A DNA stretch of 16,479 nucleotides from Candidatus Aminicenantota bacterium. Its GTDB lineage: Bacteria > Acidobacteriota > Aminicenantia > Aminicenantales > Saccharicenantaceae. The stretch covers positions 1 through 16,479 of the forward strand of contig DSDX01000395.1 in assembly GCA_011048485.1 (NCBI GenBank), read 5' to 3'. Each line of letters begins with the position of its first letter. The first letter of the stretch is position 1. Of this stretch, positions 6,489-13,158 are shown piece by piece. A program made the position numbers and the translations under genes. The notes beneath the pieces were generated by a model. It was not told where the DNA came from. It ran no database searches and saw nothing but the letters and a program-made list of their open reading frames with translations.

Positions 6489-7411
6489 CCGCCGTCATCG
6501 CCGCCTTCCATCTGTCCAAGTGGTACGGCAACGTCTTGGGCCTCAATGACGTCAGCCTCGACATCGAGGAGGGCGTCACCGGGCTTCTCGGCCCCAACGG
6601 CGCCGGCAAGTCGACTTTCATGAAGCTGATCACGGGTCAGATGAAGCCGGCCCTCGGAACCGTGACCGTCCGCGGACGGAAGACCTGGAACGATCCGTCG
6701 GTCTTCCGGGAGATCGGCTATTGCCCCGAGCAGGACGTCTTCTATGAGGACGTCACGGGCTGGGAGTTCCTGACCGGGCTGCTCGGGTTCTATGGCTACG
6801 CCCGGCCCGCGATCGAGGAGCGGGCGGCCCGGGCCCTCGACATCGTCGATCTCACGGAGGTCAAGGACCGCCTCATCCGAGGCTATAGCCGGGGCATGCG
6901 GCAGAGGATCAAGTTCGCCCAGGCCATCGCCCACGACCCCGAAATCCTCATCCTCGACGAGCCGCTGAGCGGGCTCGATCCCCTGGGCAAGCGCAAGCTC
7001 ATCCGGCTGATCAAGGGGCTCAGGGACCAGGGCCGCACCATCCTCGTCTCCAGCCATGTCCTGCCGGAGATCGAGGCCCTGACCTCGCGGATCGTGCTCA
7101 TCCACCAGGGCAAGATCCTGGCCCAAGGAGACATCCCCTATGTCCGGGAGCTCATCGAGGCTCACCCCCATCAGATCTCGGTCCGGTCAAGCGACCCGCG
7201 GGCCCTGGCCGCGAGGTTCGTCGGCGACGTCTCCATCCAGAAGATGACCTTCGGGCCCGACGGCCGCACGCTCGTCGTCGAGACCCACCGCCGCGACGAT
7301 TTTTTCGGGCGCCTGACCGGGGTCGTCCTCGAGGCCGGGATCGAGGTCGACGAGATCTCGTCGCCGGACGACAACCTCAAGTCGGTCTTCGAATACTTGG
7401 TGGGGAAGTGA
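6485..7411 (+). CDS. ABC transporter ATP-binding protein (ABC-2 exporter type), second ATPase
   Basis: A 308-residue ATPase of the same class as the one at 4702 but clearly diverged from it. It has Walker A GPNGAGKST (36-44), Q-loop GYCPEQ (Gln present), signature SRGMRQR (135-141), Walker B ILILDEP (Asp158, Glu159), SGLDPLG, and His191 in SSHVL. The C-terminal ~100 residues are an exporter accessory domain. It is coupled to the preceding permease by a four-base overlap and is followed after one base by the second permease. It probably forms the second ATPase-permease pair, or a mixed complex with the first pair; the sequence does not settle which. Confidence 0.95.
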   Translation: MTAVIAAFHLSKWYGNVLGLNDVSLDIEEGVTGLLGPNGAGKSTFMKLITGQMKPALGTVTVRGRKTWNDPSVFREIGYCPEQDVFYEDVTGWEFLTGLLGFYGYARPAIEERAARALDIVDLTEVKDRLIRGYSRGMRQRIKFAQAIAHDPEILILDEPLSGLDPLGKRKLIRLIKGLRDQGRTILVSSHVLPEIEALTSRIVLIHQGKILAQGDIPYVRELIEAHPHQISVRSSDPRALAARFVGDVSIQKMTFGPDGRTLVVETHRRDDFFGRLTGVVLEAGIEVDEISSPDDNLKSVFEYLVGK

Positions 7412-7412
7412 T

Positions 7413-8204
7413 ATGACCGCCTCGAAATCCGTCGGCCGGACCTTCAAGTTCTTCGTCTTTCTCGGCCGCAGGACCGGCAAGACGCGCGTCTTCGCCGTCC
7501 TCGGGCTCATCCCCGTCGCCCTGGCCGTCGTCGTCAGGGTTTTCCTCCGCGGCCGGACCGGGCTCATGGCCGACGTTTCCACCGAGATCCTGATGGTCTT
7601 TTTCCTGCAGTTCTATATCGTCCTCCTGGCGCTCTTCTACGGCACGTCGGTCACGGCCGAGGAGGTCGAGAACCGCACCCTGTCCTATCTCATCACCCGG
7701 CCTCTGCCCAAGCCCGCCTTCGTCCTGGGCAAATTCGCGGCCTACGCGTTCGTCGTCTTCATGATGGTCGCGGTCAGCCTGGCCCTGTCCTACTTTGTCC
7801 TGAACGCGGCCCGGCTGGGCGAGCCGGGACTTTACGCGACCTTCCTCCGCTATCTGGGCGTCCTCGGGCTCGGCATCCTGGCCTATATGGCCTTCTTCAC
7901 CTTTCTCGGAACGGTCCTCAAGCGGGCCATCATCGTCGGCCTCATGTTCGGCTTCGGCTGGGAGAACGTCATCCAGTATTTCCCCGGCTCGACGCAGAGG
8001 TTCTCCATCGTTCACTACCTGAAATCCCTGCTGCCCTATCACGCGGGGAGCGTCAGCGGGGGGAAGGGGGTGGCCCTTCTCCTTTTCCGGCTGGAGCCCA
8101 CGGACCCGTTCCTGGCCGCCCTGGCCCTCGCGGCCATCACGGCCGTTCTCCTGGCCCTGGCGTGCGTGGTCTTCCGGACGAAGGAATACCTGTTCGAGGA
8201 CTAG
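7413..8204 (+). CDS. ABC-2 type permease, second membrane subunit
   Basis: A 263-residue membrane protein with predicted segments at about 25-45, 57-78, 106-130, 147-169, 171-188 and 233-254. It carries the ABC-2 motif EEVENRTLSYLITRPLPKPA then FVLGK (84-107), parallel to the first permease, which supports common ancestry. It starts one base after the second ATPase stop. It ends nine bases before the convergent lipoprotein stop, with no terminator visible in the gap, so antisense transcription into the neighbour is possible. Confidence 0.92.
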   Translation: MTASKSVGRTFKFFVFLGRRTGKTRVFAVLGLIPVALAVVVRVFLRGRTGLMADVSTEILMVFFLQFYIVLLALFYGTSVTAEEVENRTLSYLITRPLPKPAFVLGKFAAYAFVVFMMVAVSLALSYFVLNAARLGEPGLYATFLRYLGVLGLGILAYMAFFTFLGTVLKRAIIVGLMFGFGWENVIQYFPGSTQRFSIVHYLKSLLPYHAGSVSGGKGVALLLFRLEPTDPFLAALALAAITAVLLALACVVFRTKEYLFED

Positions 8205-8213
8205 ATCGCGGCC

Positions 8214-9230
8214 CTATCTCTTTTCCTCGGCGGGCTCATCCTTCTTGGGCTTCATGAGATCCCCGGCTTTGGCCTGGGCCAGGGCCCCCAGCTTGTCCAG
8301 GGTCTCCTGGGAGACGGTGAGAAAGAGCCTGGTGTGGTCGCGGCCCGACGAGATATCGAGCCCGTTTAAAAGCTCCCCGACGACCGGCTGTTCGGCCGCG
8401 AACATGGCGCCCAGGCTCTTGAAGCCGTTGAGCGCCGCGGCCAGATCGGCGTTCTGCTCCTCGGTCCCGCCGAGCGCCCGGATGTCGGCGGTGAGGCCGG
8501 ACATTTTGGAATCGAAGGCCAGGACCACGGCGGTGACGCCCTCCAGGACCTTGAGCTGGGGGCTGGACTCGAGGGCCTTCTTGACGAGCTCCTGCGGCAC
8601 GGCGAAGGCGCCCCAGACGATCGCGGACTGGTCGGCCTGATCGAGGACGGCGGCCATCCTGGCGTCCTTGGCCAGCGGCTCGGCTTTCTTCTGGTGGACA
8701 TCGATGATGCCCTTGACGACGCTCTCGCTGCCGGCGACGATGTGCCCGGGATCGAGGAAAGCCGCCCGGGTCCTCTGGTTGCCCTCGGCGCCGTCGAGGT
8801 TGGCGTAGATGGTGACGCCGTTGTAGACCTCCTCCGTGACCTCGGGGGCCTTTTCCTTGATCAGTCCGAGGAGTTTGTCGCGATCGTAGGTCATGGCGAT
8901 GATCAGGCCGCCCTCTTGGAGCCCCGCGGCCGTCGTCCCCTGGAGGCCCATGGCCATGTACGAGATGTCCGTCATCGGATCGACCCCGCTCATGGCCACG
9001 AACTCGTCGTATTTCGCCTTGGCCTCGGGCTGCTGGAGCGCTTTTTGGGCCGCCTCCGTCGCCATGGCCCGTTGAACGTCGATGGCTATGACCCCTATCG
9101 ATCCCTGGGGCATAAGCTTGATCAAGGCCTCTCCCGCCGCGGCCCCGGACTTGACGCCGGCTTTCGGCGTGCAGGCCGCCAGGGCGGCGATCAAGAGGAC
9201 CGTCATTCCTAAAGTCATCGCTCTTTTCAT
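8214..9230 (-). CDS. Putative lipoprotein of unknown function, 338 residues
   Basis: I do not recognise a characterised family. The start at ATG 9230 is fixed by GGAGGAGG eight bases upstream. The N-terminus (MKRAMTLGMTVLLIAALAAC) is a lipoprotein signal with a perfect LAAC lipobox, Cys20. The mature protein is rich in Ala, Val, Leu and Gly, without further membrane segments, and ends in a charged tail KPKKDEPAEEKR. The layout suggests two similar alpha/beta halves (around residues 40-180 and 185-320), each moving from a helical part to alternating strands, but I cannot confirm a repeat by eye. It looks like the uncharacterised DUF3352-type periplasmic proteins only in general style. It has its own promoter (9290-9319) and is monocistronic. 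Confidence 0.85.
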   Translation of the reverse strand: MKRAMTLGMTVLLIAALAACTPKAGVKSGAAAGEALIKLMPQGSIGVIAIDVQRAMATEAAQKALQQPEAKAKYDEFVAMSGVDPMTDISYMAMGLQGTTAAGLQEGGLIIAMTYDRDKLLGLIKEKAPEVTEEVYNGVTIYANLDGAEGNQRTRAAFLDPGHIVAGSESVVKGIIDVHQKKAEPLAKDARMAAVLDQADQSAIVWGAFAVPQELVKKALESSPQLKVLEGVTAVVLAFDSKMSGLTADIRALGGTEEQNADLAAALNGFKSLGAMFAAEQPVVGELLNGLDISSGRDHTRLFLTVSQETLDKLGALAQAKAGDLMKPKKDEPAEEKR

Positions 9231-9289
9231 CGTCGGAACCTCCTCCATTCTCGGGTCTCGGGTTTTCCGCCGATCCCGATCATCTTCGG

Positions 9290-9319
9290 ACTATATCACT
9301 ATCGACGCCCTCTCGGCAA
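9290..9319 (-). promoter_or_regulatory. Promoter of the lipoprotein gene
   Basis: Minus-strand -35 TTGCCG (9314-9319), an 18-base spacer, and -10 TATAGT (9290-9295, five of six consensus bases). The predicted start near 9283 gives a leader of about 53 bases containing GGAGGAGG. Confidence 0.65.
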
Positions 9320-9386
9320 CCGTCCTTCGGGCAGCCCCGGCAGGCCCACCAAAAGGCGAGACGCCTCGTCCGGCCGCCGTGTCGTG

Positions 9387-9415
9387 TTGCCGGGGACGGC
9401 GATTTAATGTATTTT
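9387..9415 (+). promoter_or_regulatory. Putative promoter of the nitroreductase operon
   Basis: TTGCCG (9387-9392), a 17-base spacer, and TATTTT (9410-9415). The -35 is identical to that of the divergent lipoprotein promoter. The predicted start near 9422 gives a leader of about 42 bases. The -10 is weak (four of six), so the assignment is tentative. Confidence 0.45.
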
Positions 9416-9463
9416 GGAGGACTCCGGACCCCGATACGAGGCCCGGGACGGGAGACGTGCCAG

Positions 9464-10081
9464 ATGCAGGACCGAGCCAACACTCCGGGAGAGATCGCGA
9501 CGCCGCCCGGCCTCGACGGTCCCGGTCCGACGCCGCTCCAGCGGGTCCTCGGCGGGCGCCGCAGCATCCGCCGGTTCATGGACACGCCGGTCGAGCCGGC
9601 CAAGCTCAGGGCCTGCCTGGAGGCCGCCCGGATCGCGCCCTCGGCCCACAACGTCCAGCCTTGGCGGTTCATCGTCGTCGACGACCCGGTCCTCAAGGCG
9701 AAGCTGGCGCAAGAGGCCTTTGCGGGCATCTACCGCAGCTCGATGTTCGCCGCCAGGGCTCCGGTCATCCTGGTCATCCTGGCCCGGCCCGGCAAGGCCG
9801 CGGTGAGGCTGGGCTCGAGGATCCAGGGCGTCCCCTTCTATCTCCTCGACATCGGGATCGCCGGCGAGCACGTCGTGCTCCAGGCCGAGGAACTGGGGCT
9901 GGCCACATGCTGGATGGGCTGGTTCAACTATCGGAGGGCCCGCAAAGTCCTGGCCGTCCCCCGGGACTTCAAGCTTGTGGCCCTGATGCCGCTCGGCTAC
10001 GCCGAGAAGCGACCGACCCGCGAGCCGCCGCGCCGCCCCTTCGAGGAGATCGTCGCCTTCAACAAGGCTCCCCGGGCGTGA
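9464..10081 (+). CDS. Nitroreductase family protein (FMN-dependent)
   Basis: Flavin-dependent NAD(P)H oxidoreductase fold. The 205-residue protein has the FMN-phosphate motif RRSIRRF (32-38), the block PSAHNVQPWRF (59-69), and a glycine/alanine-rich segment from about 131 (GIAGEHVVLQAEELGL, then ATCWMGWF), all standard for the family. GGAG nine bases before ATG 9464 supports this start; an in-frame ATG at 9407 lies inside the proposed promoter and is rejected. The natural substrate is unknown; nitroaromatic reduction is usually a side activity. The stop overlaps the next gene (GTGA), so the two are translationally coupled. Confidence 0.9.
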   Translation: MQDRANTPGEIATPPGLDGPGPTPLQRVLGGRRSIRRFMDTPVEPAKLRACLEAARIAPSAHNVQPWRFIVVDDPVLKAKLAQEAFAGIYRSSMFAARAPVILVILARPGKAAVRLGSRIQGVPFYLLDIGIAGEHVVLQAEELGLATCWMGWFNYRRARKVLAVPRDFKLVALMPLGYAEKRPTREPPRRPFEEIVAFNKAPRA

Positions 10082-11247
10082 AAGACCGAAGAATGCTCGT
10101 TTTCGTCGTCATCGCCCTGGCCGTCTACGGCCTGGTCAATCTCTATATCGGCCGTCGAGGCGCCCAGGCCCTGGCGTCTGTCCCCGGGGCCCGGACGGTC
10201 TTTCTCGTCATCTTCGTGGGTCTGGCCCTCCTCTTCCCCCTGGGGCGCATCATCATGGCTGTCGCCAAGGGGAAGCTCGCATCGGTTCTGGTCATCGTGG
10301 GGACGTTCCATCTGGGCGTGATGCTGTACGGCTTCATGGCCGTCCTGGCGGTCGATCTGGTCAGGCTCGCGAACGCCTTCGTGCCGTTCCTCCCGCGAGG
10401 CCTGTCCGCGGCCGGCGCGCGGACCGGGCCGGCCGTCTTCGGCGCCGTCGCCGGGGCCGTCGCCGTGACCTTGGCCGCCGGCGCGTGGAACGCCACCCGC
10501 CTGCGAACGGTCGATCTCGTCCTGCGCATACCCGGCCGGTCGGCCCAGGTGGAGAAGCTGACGGTCGTGGCGGCTTCGGATCTCCATCTGGGGACCCTGG
10601 TCGGGCCGGGGCGGCTCGCCAAGGTGGTCCGGCGGATCAACGCCCTGGAGCCGGACGTCGTCCTCTTCGCGGGGGACATCGTCGATGAGACCGTGACCGA
10701 AGAGATCGAGGCCAAGCTCGGCGGCATCATGGGGCGCCTCCGGGCGCCTCTGGGCCTCTACGCCTGTCCGGGGAACCACGAGTTCTACAGCGGCCTCGAA
10801 AGGAACTTGGCCTGCCTCGCGTCATGCGGCATCACGGTCCTCGAGGACGAGGCCGTCGAGGTGGGCGGCGCCTTCATCCTCGTCGGCAGAAGGGACCCCA
10901 GCTCGCTCGAACCTCAGGAAAAACGTCTGTCCATCGAGGGCGTCCTCAACGCGAGCGGACCGGCCTCGGACCTCCCCGTGATCGTCCTCGATCATCAGCC
11001 CATCGCGCTCGAGGAGGCCGAACGGGCCGGGGCGGCCCTCCAGATCTCGGGCCATACGCACGACGGGCAGGTCTTTCCCATCGGCCTCATCAACGGCCTG
11101 ATCTACGAGCACAACTACGGCTATCTGCGCCAGGGCGGGACGCATGTCTATGTCACCAGCGGCGCCGGGACATGGGGGCCGCCGGTGCGGATCGGCAGCC
11201 GGGCCGAGATCGTCCGCATCGAGCTCTGCTTCGATCGGGCCCCCTGA
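10078..11247 (+). CDS. Membrane-anchored metallophosphoesterase (YkuE/YaeI-like)
   Basis: A calcineurin-like phosphoesterase with an N-terminal membrane domain. The 389 residues contain four predicted membrane segments (about 6-24, 40-60, 69-96, 118-137). The catalytic domain has all metal motifs: DLHLG (Asp168, His170), GDIVDE (Asp200), GNHEF (Asn233, His234, Glu235), and GHTHDGQ (His326, His328). Close relatives (COG1408) hydrolyse phosphodiester or lipid-phosphate bonds such as UDP-diacylglucosamine, but the substrate here is not determined. The start is GTG 10078, overlapping the nitroreductase stop; ATG 10093 (five codons later) is an alternative, and neither has a good Shine-Dalgarno sequence, so translational coupling is likely. 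Upstream of 10078 the frame continues open but is antisense or out-of-frame to real genes. Confidence 0.9.
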   Translation: MKDRRMLVFVVIALAVYGLVNLYIGRRGAQALASVPGARTVFLVIFVGLALLFPLGRIIMAVAKGKLASVLVIVGTFHLGVMLYGFMAVLAVDLVRLANAFVPFLPRGLSAAGARTGPAVFGAVAGAVAVTLAAGAWNATRLRTVDLVLRIPGRSAQVEKLTVVAASDLHLGTLVGPGRLAKVVRRINALEPDVVLFAGDIVDETVTEEIEAKLGGIMGRLRAPLGLYACPGNHEFYSGLERNLACLASCGITVLEDEAVEVGGAFILVGRRDPSSLEPQEKRLSIEGVLNASGPASDLPVIVLDHQPIALEEAERAGAALQISGHTHDGQVFPIGLINGLIYEHNYGYLRQGGTHVYVTSGAGTWGPPVRIGSRAEIVRIELCFDRAP

Positions 11248-11272
11248 GCCGGGGCTCCCGCTCGAGAGGGGA

Positions 11273-11351
11273 TCGGGTTCTCCCTTCATTCCCGTTCCCC
11301 CCGGGAGTCACTCTGGAGAGAGGGGCATCCGGGAATCGGGAGAAGAACCGA
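11273..11351. repeat. Long imperfect inverted repeat between convergent genes
   Basis: The segment 11273-11294 is inversely similar to 11330-11351 (TCGG-TTCT, CCC and ATTCCCG blocks, with small gaps), with a GC-rich loop of 35 bases. On the plus strand it would form a long stem-loop 25 bases after the metallophosphoesterase stop. No plus-strand T-run follows, so termination there would be non-canonical or Rho-assisted. Confidence 0.45.
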
Positions 11352-11383
11352 AAAAAAGGGAGAAGGGCCTCGGCCATTCTCCC
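11351..11383 (-). terminator. Intrinsic terminator after the ompH-like gene
   Basis: On the minus strand GGGAGAA (from 11383) pairs with TTCTCCC (ending 11358), with an inner GGC/GCC extension across one mismatch, followed directly by seven T residues (11357-11351). It lies 22 bases past the ompH-like stop and closes the minus-strand envelope gene cluster. Confidence 0.88.
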
Positions 11384-11405
11384 CGGCGCTGTTCGGGAAC
11401 GAGGG

Positions 11406-11954
11406 CTACTTCTTGGCGGGCGGGGTCGCCGACTTGGACTGGTCGTAGCGCTTGACGATCTCCTCGGTGATGTCGATGGTCGGACTGGCCGTGACGACCC
11501 CGCTCGTGGCCGTGTCGAGGACGATCTCGAGACCGCGCTCCTTGGCCAGGGCCTCGATGATCGAGACCATCTCGACCCGGATCTTCTGGATGAGGTTGGC
11601 CGAGAGCTGGTTGATCTCCCTGGCCTGGTCCTCTTCGTAGCGCTTGCGCTCGGTCGTCTTCTTCTCGATGTCGGACTGCAGGCCCATGAGGGCCTCCTGG
11701 GTCATCGTCAGGCGCCCGGTATTCAGGCGGTTCTCGAGGAGCCGGATGGCGTCGTCCATCTTCTGGATGTCGGCCTTGATCTTCGCTTCGCGGTCCTGGA
11801 GCTGGCCCAGGGCCTTTTTACCCTCGAGGGACGTCTCGAACGCCCTCTGGGAGTTGATGATGGCGATCTTGGACACCTGCTGGGCGTACGCGGCCGCGAC
11901 GACGGCCAGGACGAAGAGAACGACAAGGGGGGCTATGTTACGGACTCTATTCAT
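11406..11954 (-). CDS. OmpH/Skp-family periplasmic chaperone
   Basis: Skp holds unfolded outer-membrane proteins in the periplasm. The 182-residue product has a Sec signal peptide with likely cleavage after AYA (residue 24). It continues with KIAIINSQRAFETSLEGKKA, the family start in which a strand precedes the first tentacle helix, and then a long charged coiled coil (about 45-125). The return segment ERGLEIVLDTATSGVV and DITEEIVKRYD are typical of OmpH. The C-terminus is a KSATPPAKK tail. AGGAGG five bases before ATG 11954 fixes the start. It follows the aminotransferase by 69 bases, with a possible own promoter, and is followed by a strong terminator. The bamA and lpxD neighbours common for skp are absent on the 3' side. 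Confidence 0.93.
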   Translation of the reverse strand: MNRVRNIAPLVVLFVLAVVAAAYAQQVSKIAIINSQRAFETSLEGKKALGQLQDREAKIKADIQKMDDAIRLLENRLNTGRLTMTQEALMGLQSDIEKKTTERKRYEEDQAREINQLSANLIQKIRVEMVSIIEALAKERGLEIVLDTATSGVVTASPTIDITEEIVKRYDQSKSATPPAKK

Positions 11955-11987
11955 GCGGGCCTCCTATGGTCCTAATCCTCATAACTC

Positions 11988-12004
11988 CCTTCCGCGAGGG
12001 AAGG
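11988..12004 (-). repeat. Hairpin at the predicted 5' end of the ompH-like transcript
   Basis: CCTTCC (11988-11993) and GGAAGG (11999-12004) form a six-base stem with a five-base loop. The predicted transcript start from the promoter at 12012-12040 is near 12005, so this stem would cap the 5' end, a position known to stabilise mRNAs. No T-run follows, so it is not a terminator for the aminotransferase. Confidence 0.45.
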
Positions 12005-12011
12005 ATTCGCT

Positions 12012-12040
12012 ATCTTACCATGTTCAGGCGATTTTTTTAA
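12012..12040 (-). promoter_or_regulatory. Possible internal promoter for the ompH-like gene
   Basis: Minus-strand TTAAAA (12035-12040), a 17-base spacer, and TAAGAT (12012-12017). The -35 lies inside the last codons of the aminotransferase, in an A-rich stretch that stands out against the GC-rich background. Both boxes match four of six consensus bases. Confidence 0.4.
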
Positions 12041-13136
12041 GTGTCTCGCCGACGAGATCGAGAGCCTTCAGGAGATAGCCCCGCTCGGGGCCGTAGCCGA
12101 AGCGCAGGTAGCCGTCGGTCTCGAAGTGGTCGCCGGGAACGACAAGCACGCTCTTCTCCCTGATCAGGCGCTCGACGAGATCGGTCGAGTTGATCCCCAG
12201 GGCGTACCGGGCGAAACAGATCGCGCCGGCCTCCGGCGGACAGAAGGCGAAGAGATCGCCGTGCCTCTCGAGCCAGGCGGCCAGAACGGGGAAATTGGCG
12301 TTGAGGATCGCCCGGGTGCGGGCCAGGATCCTCTCCCGCGTCCCCGGCGACAGCGCGATCGTGGCCAGCCGATCGCTCAGGGCCGAAGGGGAAATGGTCG
12401 TGTAATCGTGATAGGGCCAAGTCCTTTTGACGATCTCCTCGGGGCCGACGATCCAGCCGATGCGGAGCCCCGGCAGGCCGTAGGCCTTGGACAGGCCGTT
12501 GACGACGAGGGTCTTCTCCCAGCGGCCCCAAAAGCTCGGTGTCGCCCGGCCCGAGAGCTCGGCGCCCTGGTAGACCTCGTCGGCCAGGATCCAGGCCCCG
12601 GCGCCCGAGGCGAGCTCGACGATGCCGCTCATGGCCTCCGCGCTGAGGACCGCCCCGGTCGGATTGTTGGGATTGGTCAGGATGATGAGCTTCGTCCTGG
12701 GCGTGACAAGTTCCCTCAGCTCGTCGAGGTCGGGCTGCCAGCCCAGGCTCTCCCGGAGCCGGAAGGGCTTGACCTCGGCCCCGAAGGCCTTGAGAAGGCC
12801 GGCCATCTGCATGTAGTTCGGGAGCTCGAAGAGGACTTCGTCGCCTGGCTCGATGAGGCTCCACATGAGCAGGAAGTTGGCTTCCGACGACCCGGCCGTG
12901 GTCAGGATCTGCTCCAGTCCGACGCCCGGATAGAGGGCCGCGATCCTCTCTCGGAGCGGGATCGTGCCGTTCGTCTGGGTGTAGCCGAGTTCGACTTCGG
13001 TCAGCGCTTCGATCTCGGCCGGGGTCAGGAGCTCCTTGAGGTTCAGAGGGTGGACGCCGCTCTCCGACAGGTTATAGTCGACGACGTTCTCCCAGGTGGA
13101 CTGCATGCGCTCCATTTTGAAGATGTCGATATGCAT
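12024..13136 (-). CDS. Class I/II PLP-dependent aminotransferase
   Basis: Fold-type I aminotransferase, 370 residues, cytoplasmic. Visible features are GYTQTNGTIPLRERIA (51-66, substrate-loop region), AGSSEAN (81-87, PLP phosphate region), NPNNPTG (155-161), ADEVYQ with Asp186 and Tyr189, the Schiff-base lysine Lys217 in GLSKAYGLPGLRIGW, and a C-terminal YLRFGYG carrying the carboxylate-binding Arg. The amino donor and acceptor cannot be told from this; aspartate-, arginine- or cyclic-amino-acid-related members share these motifs. GAGAGG four bases before ATG 13136 fixes the start; the frame continues upstream but there it overlaps the preceding gene. It lies 22 bases after the membrane protein gene and is probably in the same operon, though perhaps functionally unrelated. 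Confidence 0.93.
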   Translation of the reverse strand: MHIDIFKMERMQSTWENVVDYNLSESGVHPLNLKELLTPAEIEALTEVELGYTQTNGTIPLRERIAALYPGVGLEQILTTAGSSEANFLLMWSLIEPGDEVLFELPNYMQMAGLLKAFGAEVKPFRLRESLGWQPDLDELRELVTPRTKLIILTNPNNPTGAVLSAEAMSGIVELASGAGAWILADEVYQGAELSGRATPSFWGRWEKTLVVNGLSKAYGLPGLRIGWIVGPEEIVKRTWPYHDYTTISPSALSDRLATIALSPGTRERILARTRAILNANFPVLAAWLERHGDLFAFCPPEAGAICFARYALGINSTDLVERLIREKSVLVVPGDHFETDGYLRFGYGPERGYLLKALDLVGETLKKIA

Positions 13137-13158
13137 GGGACCTCTCTCGATAATGGGA

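Noticed and set aside
9351..9370. AGGCG/CGCCT mini-hairpin between the divergent lipoprotein and nitroreductase promoters
   Set aside because: A five-base stem with a three-base loop and no T-run; too weak to call a regulator site or terminator.
9082..10077. In-frame upstream extension of the metallophosphoesterase
   Set aside because: It would overlap the lipoprotein gene antisense and the nitroreductase in another frame; the GTG at 10078 overlapping the nitroreductase stop is the natural start.
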